A stretch of 64,000 nucleotides of DNA from Pilosibacter fragilis (GTDB lineage Bacteria; Bacillota; Clostridia; Lachnospirales; Lachnospiraceae), in the NCBI RefSeq assembly GCF_032490495.1, contig NZ_JAVYJB010000011.1, positions 1-64,000 of the forward strand, written 5' to 3'. Made by a program: the position numbers and the translations under genes. Shown here one piece after another: positions 33,876 through 42,263 of this stretch (position 1 is the first letter of the stretch; every line of letters begins with the position of its first letter). Below the pieces are notes generated by a model that was given only the letters and a program-made list of their open reading frames with translations, did no database searches and was not told where the DNA came from.

Positions 33876-33939
33876 GCGGAAAAGGGTGCGTTCTGTTCTC
33901 GGTGGGATGATGAAAATGATGCTGTTGGGATGGGAACAA
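33876..33939 (+). repeat. 64-bp direct repeat, right copy
   Basis: Second copy, identical to 33272-33335. Just upstream the two flanks share only a short A/G-rich similarity, so the duplicated unit has a sharp right edge (AACAA) and a ragged left edge. Confidence 0.95.
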
Positions 33940-34093
33940 TTGCCCTTTTTCGTGTTCATATCTTGTTCAAAAAGTCTTCAAAATTCTTTTACACAATTCA
34001 CACGATTTCTTCATGTTTTATGGATATCATATAACCATAAACAGAGAGACATCTGATATAGATGCTGCTTATAAGATTTTTTTCATAATACTC

Positions 34094-34177
34094 GAGCTGA
34101 TAAGTGATTATCAGCTCTCCTCCCTTTTTCAAATAATTATTTTGTCGAAGAAAAGCACTCGGCGGGGTGCTTTTTTT
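34094..34177 (+). terminator. Hairpin plus orphan intrinsic terminator
   Basis: GAGCTGATAA 34094-34103 pairs perfectly with TTATCAGCTC 34108-34117; 36 bases later AGCAC 34154-34158 pairs with GTGCT 34167-34171 followed by TTTTTT. No gene precedes it from 33940 on, so it may end a small RNA or be a relic of a deleted gene. Confidence 0.55.
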
Positions 34178-34274
34178 CATGTCTTTTTTCGAAAAGGATC
34201 CATGATAAATTCCATTTCGCGTTTATGAGCGCCGTGTCCGGCACTTGTTTTCAGCTTGAAAAAGCGTATGGTGA

Positions 34275-35490
34275 GCAGGATTTCTCGCAGAGCTCCGGGA
34301 ACAGGAAAAACTCTCCTATGAACTCCTGATCGATCTGGAGCCCATGAGCCGCGATGAAAATGGACAGGAGGTATTCCTGGGATCCGTCGGAAAGTGCATG
34401 CCGGTGGTGCTGGTCCAGGGGCGTACCGCCCATGTGAGCCGGTGCTTTGACGGACTCAATGCGGTGGGTGTCCTGGGACGCATGTTTGAGAAGACGGAGC
34501 TCTCGGCGGAGTTTGCGGAAGTCTTTGACGGCGAGGTGTGCATGCCGCCGACATGGCTGAATTTCAAGGATCTCAAGAAGGAATACGACGTGTCGGTTCC
34601 GGCGAGAGCGGCGGGATATCTGAGTGTGCTGAGTTTCCGGTCCGGGGGAGATCCTGGAGAAAATGCGGGAGCTTGGGTCTGAGGCGTTTGCGGAGTACAT
34701 TGAGAAGATGGATGCAGAGAGGAGAAGGCTGGAGGAGAAGCTTTCCGGCAGGGCGATGCAGGGAAAGAAAAAGTGCGTAAAGACTGCAAAGCCGCAGGCG
34801 GCAAATGCAGAAAGTGTGGATCATGCAGATCCGGTATCGGAAGAATATGCGGACAATGTTGGAGAATGTGAAAAAACGAATGATGTCGTTCCGCAGAAGT
34901 TTAATGTCCTCTCCTTCGAGGAACTCTCCGAACAATGCCGCAAGAAAAATGCGGATGGCTTTGAGGATTTCCTGGAGGGGCTAAAGGACCGCACAGAAGC
35001 GCGGATCCGCAGCGGAGAGACAAATTATCCCCAGGCCACCATCGACATGATGACAGAGGTCCTGGACTGGTCCGGACTCACAGAGCCGGTGATGGTCATC
35101 GGCTTCGCCCCGCCGCTCTACCCGGCATACCACAGCGATCAGATGACCGGAAAAGAGGGCGCCGGAAGCTGGCAGTTCAGAAAGATCAAGAAAGCGTCTG
35201 AGGCAGCCGGATGCATGGTAAAGAAAGTCCACTACTTTACAGGAATCTCCGACCTCAGCTACTGCGGCACCTGCGGGGATATGGACTTTTCCGGCTACGC
35301 CGCCGAGACTCCGCTCTGGGGCGGCGGCTACCAGGTAGACTTTGAAGAGATCGGAAAGCTGAATATCCCAGCCGTCCTCATGGGCCCATGGGGAAAGGAC
35401 ATCCACAGGAGAACAGAGCGGGTAAATCGAAAAAGCCTGCTTGTGGAGCTGCCGGAGATCCTGCATACGTTGATAGAAGACCAAGCTTAA
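34275..35490 (+). pseudogene. rocB-like M20 peptidase remnant, 5'-truncated and frameshifted
   Basis: Two frames join into one RocB-like (arginine utilisation, M20 metallopeptidase) C-terminal half. Frame 1 (34275-34650) carries YELLIDLEPMSRDENG, FLGSVGKCMPV and CFDGLNAVG; frame 2 (from about 34645 to 35490) continues ILEKMRELGSEAF and ends with HYFTGISDLSYCG, LWGGGYQVDFEE and GPWGKDIHRRTERV. The shift maps to the run of five G at 34644-34648; removing one G restores the frame. The first roughly 200 residues, including most metal ligands, are missing: an in-frame stop lies at 34272 and unrelated sequence before it. Confidence 0.82.
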
Positions 35491-35537
35491 AAGAATAATG
35501 AAAAGGCACAGTAAAAAAGAACAATATCAAATATGAT

Positions 35538-35591
35538 TGACATTGTTCCGAATTCAAATGACATTGTTCCAGATTGTGTTGACATAGTTCT
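35538..35591. repeat. Three 12-bp repeats at exact 21-bp spacing
   Basis: TGACATTGTTCC at 35538 and 35559 and TGACATAGTTCT at 35580. On the other strand they read GGAACAATGTCA/AGAACTATGTCA, a pattern I recall from the repeated termini of IS21-family elements, so this may be a lone IS end next to a decayed gene. An operator is the alternative, since the period equals two helical turns. The rest of the 35491-35884 gap has only a weak extended -10 (TGTTATACT at 35759-35767). Confidence 0.6.
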
Positions 35592-35884
35592 CGAAAATAA
35601 CGGCATAAGGCTGTGTATAAATATGGTGAAATCGACCAGCAGTATGCGGATATCACTTTAATAGAACAGAAGGAAAGATCGCTTATCGGATGCCATTTTT
35701 TCTACAGGAAAATGTCCTAAAAAAGTAAGAGAAAAGATAAAACGCTGCAATGTTTTTCTGTTATACTCCTTAATATAAAAGACGTGTTTTCGTATGGTTC
35801 ACAGTCAACGCAGGAAATACGCATATCTGCAGGCATGTTTTGGAGTGTGAAACCATACCATTCAGGGATAAGGAGGAATCCAGT

Positions 35885-36664
35885 ATGAAGAAAAGAACAT
35901 TGGCGGCGGCAGGTTTGGCGATGATAATGGCAGTTTCTCTTGCGGGATGCAGCACGACGGTGTCTGTGCCGGATACCGTGAAGGTCGAAAATGTGGGAGA
36001 CAGCTCGGACGGAAAGATCACCATGGACAGCAGCGAGACGGTGAAGATCGTGCCGGATATGGCGAAGATCGTGTTTGCGGTGAGATCTGAGGCGAAGGCT
36101 GCAGATGAGTGCCAGCAGAAGAATACGGAGAGCTTAAATTCCCTGACCGAATACCTGAAAGGACAGGGGATCGATGAAAAGTCCATCACGACCTCCGGAT
36201 ATTACCTGAACCCGCGGTATGACTGGAGCAGCAACACAAGGAAGCTCATTGGATACGAGATGCAGACCGAGGTGACCGTCTCCGATGTTGCGGTGGACCA
36301 GGTCGGCACGCTGCTCTCCAACGGTGTCGGAAACGGGGCGAATGAGATCTATTCCGTGTCTTACTATTCCAGCGGATATGATGACGCGTATGCGGAGGCG
36401 TTAAAGAAAGCAGTTGATCTTGCCCGGACGAAGGCGGAGGCACTTGCGGAGGCCAGCGGACGGACACTCGGATATGTGGTGAGTATTGAAGAGTATTCGG
36501 ACAGCCAGTACGGCAGATATGTGGACGGCGGCGTGAACCTGAAAAAGGAAAGCGCTGTAATGGAGGCAGCCGGGGCAAAGGACACCGCGGCAGATATGAA
36601 CGTGATGCCGGGAGAGATGGAAGTCAGCGCGAATATTAAAATCGTGTTCTCCATGGGAGACTAG
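35885..36664 (+). CDS. SIMPL-domain (DUF541) lipoprotein
   Basis: 259 residues from ATG 35885 (AGGAGGAATCCAGT upstream). Lipobox SLAGC at residues 18-22, short linker, then a SIMPL domain of about 200 residues (VKIVPDMAKIVFAVRSEA near 50, AYAEALKKAVDLARTKAEALAEASG near 165, EVSANIKIVF at the end). SIMPL proteins are envelope-associated; several oligomerise into ring-like structures, but the biochemical role is poorly known. Monocistronic. Confidence 0.9.
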   Translation: MKKRTLAAAGLAMIMAVSLAGCSTTVSVPDTVKVENVGDSSDGKITMDSSETVKIVPDMAKIVFAVRSEAKAADECQQKNTESLNSLTEYLKGQGIDEKSITTSGYYLNPRYDWSSNTRKLIGYEMQTEVTVSDVAVDQVGTLLSNGVGNGANEIYSVSYYSSGYDDAYAEALKKAVDLARTKAEALAEASGRTLGYVVSIEEYSDSQYGRYVDGGVNLKKESAVMEAAGAKDTAADMNVMPGEMEVSANIKIVFSMGD

Positions 36665-36671
36665 GTAATTC

Positions 36672-36718
36672 ACAGGGCATGGACCGGAAAACAGTGGACA
36701 TCCAGGACCATGCCCTGT
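36672..36718. terminator. Hairpin between SIMPL gene and cyclophilin gene
   Basis: ACAGGGCATGG 36672-36682 pairs perfectly with CCATGCCCTGT 36708-36718. There is no T-run; instead TATAAT follows at 36718-36723, so it may insulate a promoter for the next gene. Confidence 0.45.
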
Positions 36719-36816
36719 ATAATATAGGGTACGATCAAGTGGCTGTCCAGTATCCTGGCAGTCATGTAAATTACTGTTCAGGCGGTAAAAGCCCACAGTT
36801 AAAAAGGAGAAAGACA

Positions 36817-37347
36817 ATGGCAGAAAAGAAAAATCCGGTCATTACCATCGAAATGACAAACGGCGATATCATCAAAGCTGAGCTTTACCCGGACGTTGCT
36901 CCGAATACGGTAAACAACTTTTTAAGTCTTGTAAATAAGGGATTCTATAACGGACTGATCTTCCACCGCGTGATCAAGGGATTCATGATCCAGGGCGGAT
37001 GCCCGGACGGCAACGGAATGGGCGGCCCGGGATACTGCATCAAGGGCGAGTTCTCCCACAACGGCTTCCAGAACGATCTGGCGCATACCGAGGGCGTTCT
37101 CTCCATGGCCCGTGCAATGAACCCGAACTCCGCAGGCTCCCAGTTCTTCATCATGCACAAGGACGCTCCATACTTAAACGGTGAGTACGCAGCGTTTGGT
37201 CAGGTCATCGACGGTATGGACATCGTCAACAAGATCGCTGAGGTCCGCACCGATTACAGCGACCGTCCGATGAAGGAGCAGAAGATCAAATCTATCACAG
37301 CAGAGACCTTCGGCGTAGAGTATCCGGAACCGGAGAAGTGCCGATAA
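36817..37347 (+). CDS. ppiB: Peptidyl-prolyl cis-trans isomerase, cyclophilin type
   Basis: 176 residues from ATG 36817 (AAAAAGGAGAAAGACA). Cyclophilin core: GLIFHRVIKGFMIQGG with the catalytic Arg near residue 48, SMARAMNPNSAGSQFFI near 95, and AAFGQVIDGMDIV near 127. No signal peptide, so cytoplasmic. Accelerates proline isomerisation in protein folding. A small C-terminal extension (FGVEYPEPEKC) is typical of clostridial forms. Confidence 0.95.
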   Translation: MAEKKNPVITIEMTNGDIIKAELYPDVAPNTVNNFLSLVNKGFYNGLIFHRVIKGFMIQGGCPDGNGMGGPGYCIKGEFSHNGFQNDLAHTEGVLSMARAMNPNSAGSQFFIMHKDAPYLNGEYAAFGQVIDGMDIVNKIAEVRTDYSDRPMKEQKIKSITAETFGVEYPEPEKCR

Positions 37348-37486
37348 AAATGGCAGTTGGATTCCAGACATGGAAAAGTACTGTTTTTGAGCTGTCATGC
37401 ATTCGGAAGAAGCTGCCGGAGGAGATTCGGCAGGTGTGCAGGCGGAGCAGGAACAACTGCCGCAAATATAAAAAAGGAGACATGCT

Positions 37487-38191
37487 ATGCAGGAGACCCG
37501 TTATGCAGTTGTAGACGGTGAGAAAATTCCTGTCCTGCTCTCCGATGAAAACGAGGCTCTCCTGGCGGCAAAGGCTGCCGGGAGGGCCATTGTTGGCTTA
37601 TGGAGAGAAGACACACAGGGGAATGAGTGGTGCGCGGCGGACACATTGATCGCGGATGTGGAGGATGCGGACGAAGAGTTTTTGGGGCGGATCGCGAGAA
37701 GGCATCTTGGGCTGCCGTGGGCGATCTGCGAGACGGAGCGGCTTAAGATCCGGGAGATCGCGGAAGGCGATTATGAGGAGATCGTGGAGAACCATGTGGA
37801 TGCCGACCTGGATACGGTGGAGAAGGTAGCCGGTTACACAAAGCACCATTATGAGGTGTTTGAGTTTGGATTCTGGGCGGTCGAGGAAAAGAAGAGCGGA
37901 AATCTCACCGGTGTTGTGGGGTTCCGGATCCCGCAGGATGACGGCATCGGGGATGTGGATTATTATGTCCTGTCCCTGGATGATGAGAATATCCTGGATG
38001 ACACGCTGGAGCTGGGCTACCATATTTTCCCGGAATACCGGAGAAAAGGATACGCGAAAGAGGCATGCCGGGCGGCGATCGAATACGCTGAGGAAGAGTT
38101 TGGAACTGTCCAGTTTATCGTCAGGATCGGGAAGGAAAACATCGTGTCAAAGAAGGTCGCGGAAAGCCTGGGATTCGTGCGGACGGAATAA
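37487..38191 (+). CDS. GNAT family N-acetyltransferase with extra N-terminal domain
   Basis: 234 residues, AAAAAGGAG upstream. Residues 1-85 form an unfamiliar small domain (possibly a degenerate HAD/GNAT-associated segment: AVVDGEKIPVLLSDENEALLAA). The GNAT fold runs from about residue 90 (RLKIREIAEGDY) with ELGYHIFPEYRRKGYAKEA near 178 giving the acetyl-CoA loop R-x-x-G-x-A. Substrate unknown; resembles RimJ/RimL-type acetyltransferases. Confidence 0.85.
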   Translation: MQETRYAVVDGEKIPVLLSDENEALLAAKAAGRAIVGLWREDTQGNEWCAADTLIADVEDADEEFLGRIARRHLGLPWAICETERLKIREIAEGDYEEIVENHVDADLDTVEKVAGYTKHHYEVFEFGFWAVEEKKSGNLTGVVGFRIPQDDGIGDVDYYVLSLDDENILDDTLELGYHIFPEYRRKGYAKEACRAAIEYAEEEFGTVQFIVRIGKENIVSKKVAESLGFVRTE

Positions 38192-38234
38192 AGGTTTATT
38201 GAGGAAAAAAGTCATTAATTCCGCAAGATTTCTC

Positions 38235-38279
38235 TTGTCAAATGGTGTATCAATCATGTATATTAAACATTGTATACAA
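38235..38279 (+). promoter_or_regulatory. Promoter with GntR-type operator upstream of ispE-gntR
   Basis: TTGTCA 38235-38240, 18 bases, TATATT 38259-38264, with the perfect palindrome TTGTATACAA at 38270-38279 covering the predicted start. That palindrome is the kind bound by FCD-subfamily GntR regulators, and such a regulator is encoded two genes on, so autoregulation is likely. The leader then has a GGAATGC/GCATTCC hairpin (38371-38387) of unknown role. Confidence 0.6.
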
Positions 38280-38428
38280 ACAACACAAATACAATTTGAT
38301 GATACCAGGGTAACAAGCTTAAAGGTTCGGCTCAAGCCTGCCTGCAGGAGAAGCTTTAAATTTGTTCCTGGGAATGCGAAGCATTCCGATGGTAGGACTC
38401 GCGTGTAGAAAATATAGAAGGTGATAAC

Positions 38429-39325
38429 ATGAAAGACCATTTAGACCTCAAAGCATATGCCAAGATCAACCTTGGCCTGGATGTGGTCCGGAAGAGAGAG
38501 GATGGGTACCACGAGGTCCGCATGATCATGCAGACCGTGAACCTGTACGACCGGATCGAGATGGACCGGACCGAAGACGGCGTGATCAGGACGGAGACGA
38601 ATCTCCCGTTCGTTCCGGACGGGGAGGGAAACCTTGCGTGGCGCGCGGCGAAGCTGCTTCTCGATGAAAAGGGGATCAAGGACGGCGTGACCATAAAGAT
38701 CCGCAAATATATTCCTGTTGCGGCCGGCATGGCCGGAGGCAGTACCGATGCGGCAGCCGTTTTAGTCGGTGTGAACCGGATGTTTGATCTTGGATTCACG
38801 AAAAAAGAGCTTATGGAGCGGGGTGTAAAGCTCGGCGCGGATGTTCCGTACTGTATCATGCGTGGAACGGCCCTGTCGGAAGGAATCGGTGAGATCCTGA
38901 CAGAGCTCCCGGCGTCTCCGCAGTGCCATCTCGTGATCGCGAAGCCGCAGATCTCCGTGTCAACGAAAGCGGTATACGGAAAACTGCGCGTGAATGAGCT
39001 TGCACCGGAGGAACACCCGGATATCGATGGCATGATGGCGGCGATCAAAAATGGTGACCTGGACGGTGTGATCGAACGTCTTGGAAATGTCCTGGAGACC
39101 GTGACGGTCCCGGATCATCCGGAGATCTCGGAAATCAAGGAAATAATGGTGGAGAACGGCGCCTGCGGCTCCCTGATGAGCGGCAGCGGGCCGACGGTAT
39201 TCGGTATATACAAGGACAGGGAACTGGCAGAAAAGGCCTGTCAGGCCCTCAGGGAAGCGGACGGCGGACGTCTGACCCGTCAGGTGTACCTGACTGAATT
39301 CTACAACCGGAAGAAAGCCAGATAG
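38429..39325 (+). CDS. ispE: 4-diphosphocytidyl-2-C-methyl-D-erythritol kinase
   Basis: 298 residues. GHMP kinase: N-terminal AYAKINLGLDVVRKREDGYHE, ATP loop PVAAGMAGGSTDAAAVLVG near residue 95, C-terminal GSLMSGSGPTVFGI near 250. Fourth step of the non-mevalonate isoprenoid pathway, feeding among others undecaprenyl phosphate. The start follows AGAAGGTGATAAC. It forms an operon with the regulator gene 14 bases downstream. Confidence 0.97.
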   Translation: MKDHLDLKAYAKINLGLDVVRKREDGYHEVRMIMQTVNLYDRIEMDRTEDGVIRTETNLPFVPDGEGNLAWRAAKLLLDEKGIKDGVTIKIRKYIPVAAGMAGGSTDAAAVLVGVNRMFDLGFTKKELMERGVKLGADVPYCIMRGTALSEGIGEILTELPASPQCHLVIAKPQISVSTKAVYGKLRVNELAPEEHPDIDGMMAAIKNGDLDGVIERLGNVLETVTVPDHPEISEIKEIMVENGACGSLMSGSGPTVFGIYKDRELAEKACQALREADGGRLTRQVYLTEFYNRKKAR

Positions 39326-39339
39326 AGGAGAGAGACACG

Positions 39340-40050
39340 ATGACGAATCATTTTGAAGTAAATATGGATGAATATCTGCCATTACGGGATGTTGTGTTCA
39401 AGACCCTGCGCCAGGCAATTTTAAAAGGAGAGCTGGAGCCGGGCGAACGCCTGATGGAGATCCAGCTTGCGGAGCGGCTTGGCGTGAGCCGTACCCCGAT
39501 CCGTGAGGCGATCCGTAAACTGGAGCTCGAGGGCCTGGTCCTCATGATACCGAGAAAGGGCGCGGAGGTTGCGAAGATCTCTGAGAGCAACCTGCGGGAT
39601 GTTCTGGAGGTGCGCCGTTCCTTAGAGGAGCTTGCCATCGACCTTGCATGCCAGAGAATCACCGCGGAAGAGCTGGAATCATTAAATAAAGCGGAAGTTG
39701 ATTTCAAGGCAGCCATCGGGAACGGGGACGCGATGCAGATCGCCCAGACTGACGAGCAGTTCCATGAGATCATCTACAACAGCACGAAGAACCAGAAGCT
39801 GGTCCAGATCTTAAACAATTTAAGAGAGCAGATGTACCGCTACCGCCTGGAATACATTAAGGACGCGGACAAGCGCCAGATCCTTATGGTGGAGCATGAA
39901 CATATTTTAAAGGCACTGACGCTGCGCCATATCCAGGAGGCGAAGATGGCTGTGCGGGAACACATCGACAATCAGGAGATCACGATTCTCAAGAATCTGA
40001 AGGAGCAGGAAAATGACATTCAAAGAAAAGTACCAGGCAGGAGAAATTGA
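39340..40050 (+). CDS. GntR family regulator, FCD subfamily
   Basis: 236 residues, GAGGAGAGAG upstream. N-terminal winged helix (LMEIQLAERLGVSRTPIREAIRKLELEG, residues about 37-64) and an all-helical FCD ligand domain with conserved Arg/Asp/His (LEVRRSLEELAIDLAC; QTDEQFHEIIY; EHEHILKAL) suited to metal and carboxylate binding. Ligand unknown. Probably binds TTGTATACAA in front of ispE. Its 3' end overlaps the next small gene by 38 bases. Confidence 0.9.
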   Translation: MTNHFEVNMDEYLPLRDVVFKTLRQAILKGELEPGERLMEIQLAERLGVSRTPIREAIRKLELEGLVLMIPRKGAEVAKISESNLRDVLEVRRSLEELAIDLACQRITAEELESLNKAEVDFKAAIGNGDAMQIAQTDEQFHEIIYNSTKNQKLVQILNNLREQMYRYRLEYIKDADKRQILMVEHEHILKALTLRHIQEAKMAVREHIDNQEITILKNLKEQENDIQRKVPGRRN

Positions 40051-40207
40051 ATTTGAAGCGATCGACGACTATGTCGATGAGTGGAACAACAGCGATGACG
40101 AGAGAACGCTGGCAAAATTCCTGGGTCTCAACGCGGACGAAGAGGACGCGTGGATCGATGACGGGGATGAGGCGCTGAAGGAGATGCTGGACGCAGGAAA
40201 GCAGTAG
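40013..40207 (+). CDS. Small acidic protein of unknown function
   Basis: 64 residues, starts within the regulator gene after AAGGAGCAGGAAA, a strong site. Very acidic (pattern YVDEWNNSDDERTLAKFLGLNADEEDAWI). Conserved small proteins of this type in Clostridia resemble helix-turn-helix-like or DUF-type accessory proteins; I know of no function. The strong ribosome binding site and coupling support it as real. Confidence 0.7.
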   Translation: MTFKEKYQAGEIEFEAIDDYVDEWNNSDDERTLAKFLGLNADEEDAWIDDGDEALKEMLDAGKQ

Positions 40208-40215
40208 CTTTGGCA

Positions 40216-40257
40216 TGCCCGTAGCTTAAGGTCACAGATAGGGGAAAAGGTTACGGG
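40216..40257 (+). other. Intergenic hairpin before the aldo/keto reductase gene
   Basis: GCCCGTA 40216-40222 pairs with TACGGGC 40251-40257. There is no T-run; it may be an RNA-processing or attenuation structure. Confidence 0.4.
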
Positions 40258-40286
40258 CAAACGTATAGGAAGAAAGGAGAGTCTTC

Positions 40287-41324
40287 ATGACAACAGTTAC
40301 ACTTGGAAAGACCGGGATCACGGTGAACAAGAATGGATTCGGCGCGCTTCCGATCCAGAGAATCACGAAGGAAGAGGCCGCAAAGCTTTTGAGAAAGGCA
40401 TATGACGGCGGAATTACATATTTCGATACGGCGAGAGCATACTCTGACAGTGAGGAAAAGATCGGATATGCCTTAAGTGATGTCAGAAACCATATCTATC
40501 TGGCGACAAAGACAGCGGCAACGACGGCAGAAGGCTTCTGGAAGGATCTCGAGACCAGCCTTCGTCTTTTAAAGACGGACTGTATCGATGTATACCAGTT
40601 CCACAACCCGGCAGTCTGTCCGAAGCCGGGCGATGAATCCGGCCTCTATGACGCTGCTTTAAAGGCAAGGAAACAGGGAAAGATCCGGTTCATCAGCATC
40701 ACGAATCATCGCCTTGCGGTTGCAAACGAGGCGGTGGATTCCGGTCTGTACGCGACGTTACAGTTCCCGTTCTGCTATCTCTGCAGCGAGAAGGATCTGG
40801 AGCTCATGGAAAAGTGCAAAAAGGCAGATATGGGCTTTATTGCCATGAAGGCATTGTCCGGAGGTCTGATCAACAATTCAAGAGCCGCTTACGCGTTTCA
40901 GGCACAGTACGACAGCGTACTTCCGATCTGGGGTGTCCAGAAGGAACATGAGCTTGACGAATTTTTAAGCTATATCGACAATCCGCCGGTGATGGACGAC
41001 GAGATCCGCACCCTGATCGAGAATGACAGAAAACAGTTATTCGGAAGCTTCTGCCGTGCCTGCGGCTACTGTATGCCATGTCCGGCCGGGATCGAGATCA
41101 ACACCTGCGCGAGAATGTCCCTGCTTCTCAGAAGATCCCCGTCCCACCTCCAGCTCACACCGGAGGTACAGGCGAAGATGATGAAGATCAAGGACTGCCT
41201 CCACTGCGGTCACTGCATGAGCAAGTGCCCGTATGGTCTGAATACGCCGGAGCTGCTGCAGAGAAACCTGAAGGATTATGAGGAGGTTCTTGCGGGTAAG
41301 GAGATCCTGCCGGGGAATTTCTAA
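40287..41324 (+). CDS. Aldo/keto reductase with C-terminal iron-sulfur motifs
   Basis: 345 residues, GAAAGGAGAG upstream. (beta/alpha)8 reductase domain (GFGALPIQR near 12, TYFDTARAYSDSEEKIG near 48 with the catalytic Asp and Tyr) followed by C-x2-C-x2-C-x2-CP (CRACGYCMPCP near 256) and C-x2-C-x2-C-x3-CP (CLHCGHCMSKCP near 305), which can bind [4Fe-4S] clusters. Such fused forms are common in anaerobes and may use ferredoxin-linked electrons. Substrate unknown. Confidence 0.92.
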   Translation: MTTVTLGKTGITVNKNGFGALPIQRITKEEAAKLLRKAYDGGITYFDTARAYSDSEEKIGYALSDVRNHIYLATKTAATTAEGFWKDLETSLRLLKTDCIDVYQFHNPAVCPKPGDESGLYDAALKARKQGKIRFISITNHRLAVANEAVDSGLYATLQFPFCYLCSEKDLELMEKCKKADMGFIAMKALSGGLINNSRAAYAFQAQYDSVLPIWGVQKEHELDEFLSYIDNPPVMDDEIRTLIENDRKQLFGSFCRACGYCMPCPAGIEINTCARMSLLLRRSPSHLQLTPEVQAKMMKIKDCLHCGHCMSKCPYGLNTPELLQRNLKDYEEVLAGKEILPGNF

Positions 41325-41349
41325 GGATAGGAAATAGATAGACTTGGCG

Positions 41350-41378
41350 AAAAGAGGATGGGTGGCTGTCCTCTTTTT
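41350..41378 (+). terminator. Terminator of the aldo/keto reductase gene
   Basis: AAAAGAGGA 41350-41358 pairs with TCCTCTTTT 41369-41377, running into the T-run. Confidence 0.8.
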
Positions 41379-41399
41379 GCATATGATGAAAGCGGAGCA

Positions 41400-41627
41400 T
41401 GCAAATTTTGCACATCGATATTCGGCAATATGCAAAAGTGCTTTTTGATAAATTCCGTTTTTCAAATTTGCTCATTTATAGTAGCAAAATTAAAAAACTT
41501 AACAAAGTATATTTATTGACAAAATATAACATCTAAAACGTGCAAAATAACGGTGGAGTTATGCAAAATCACAATTGTATGGGCAAAATAAAAAAATAAA
41601 TAGATATAATAAAAAGACAATGCAAAT
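41400..41627. promoter_or_regulatory. Array of TGCAAA motifs upstream of the flagellar operon
   Basis: TGCAAA occurs at 41400, 41431, 41541, 41562 and 41621, the first as a dyad TGCAAATTTTGCA, with related GCAAAAT at 41483 and 41583. These lie within an AT-rich, gene-free 510-base region. They could be binding sites for a flagellar regulator; chance in AT-rich DNA is not excluded. Confidence 0.35.
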
Positions 41628-41688
41628 TGCTATAAAACTTTGTGACAAATTACCAATACAAAAAAGGCGGCAGCTAAAAACATAAGAC

Positions 41689-41717
41689 TTGAAAAAAACA
41701 TAAGAATTATATATTAT
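41689..41717 (+). promoter_or_regulatory. Promoter of the flgB flagellar operon
   Basis: TTGAAA, 17 bases, TATTAT, sigma-A type. The predicted start near 41724 gives a leader of about 110 bases with a small CCCTT/AAGGG hairpin near 41760. No second convincing promoter was found within the following 22 kb. Confidence 0.65.
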
Positions 41718-41834
41718 ATAGAGTGTATAGATAATGATAAAAATACGAAAATTGTAACCCCTTCCATCAAGGGATATTAACGGTATGTATTTTTTGAAGA
41801 AAATTATATCGGCCACACAGGAGGATGAACATTT

Positions 41835-42227
41835 ATGATGGACTTGTATGGAAATGGATTATTACTTGGAGAAAAAACCCTGGACAGCTTATGGATGAGA
41901 CAGAACCTGACTATGAACAACATTGCAAATGTTGATACGCCAGGCTTTAAGTCACAATATATGACCTTTGAGAATGAACTGGCACAGAAGATCCGGTCTG
42001 CTCTTACTGTGAAGAAGACTTCTATGAAAAATGTGGCAAGAGGGATTGAAAATATGAGACCGTCTGTCCATACAACCTTAAATGAATCAACCAGACTGGA
42101 TGAGAATAATGTGGATATGGATCAGGAACAGGTTGAATTGGCAAGAACAGCTTATGAATACCAGTTTATGATCAGTTCTGTAAGTAGCGACCTTTCACGT
42201 CTGCGCAGCGCAGCTAAAAACTTTTAA
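41835..42227 (+). CDS. flgB: Flagellar basal-body rod protein FlgB
   Basis: 130 residues, GGAGGA upstream, two adjacent ATG codons. Contains the rod-protein signature NNIANVDTPGFKSQ near residue 33 and the C-terminal helical ELARTAYEYQFMISSVSSDLSRLR. Forms the proximal rod in the periplasm/cell wall. First gene of the operon. flgC, which nearly always follows, is absent here and lies at 54378. Confidence 0.96.
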   Translation: MMDLYGNGLLLGEKTLDSLWMRQNLTMNNIANVDTPGFKSQYMTFENELAQKIRSALTVKKTSMKNVARGIENMRPSVHTTLNESTRLDENNVDMDQEQVELARTAYEYQFMISSVSSDLSRLRSAAKNF

Positions 42228-42263
42228 ATCATACAAATTATACAGTTAAGGAGAAAATATAAA

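Noticed and set aside
35534..35662. Small ORF with DIVP repeats (begins MIDIVPNS)
   Set aside because: It is the translation of the 21-bp repeat array; no ribosome binding site, and IS-end or operator explanations are better.
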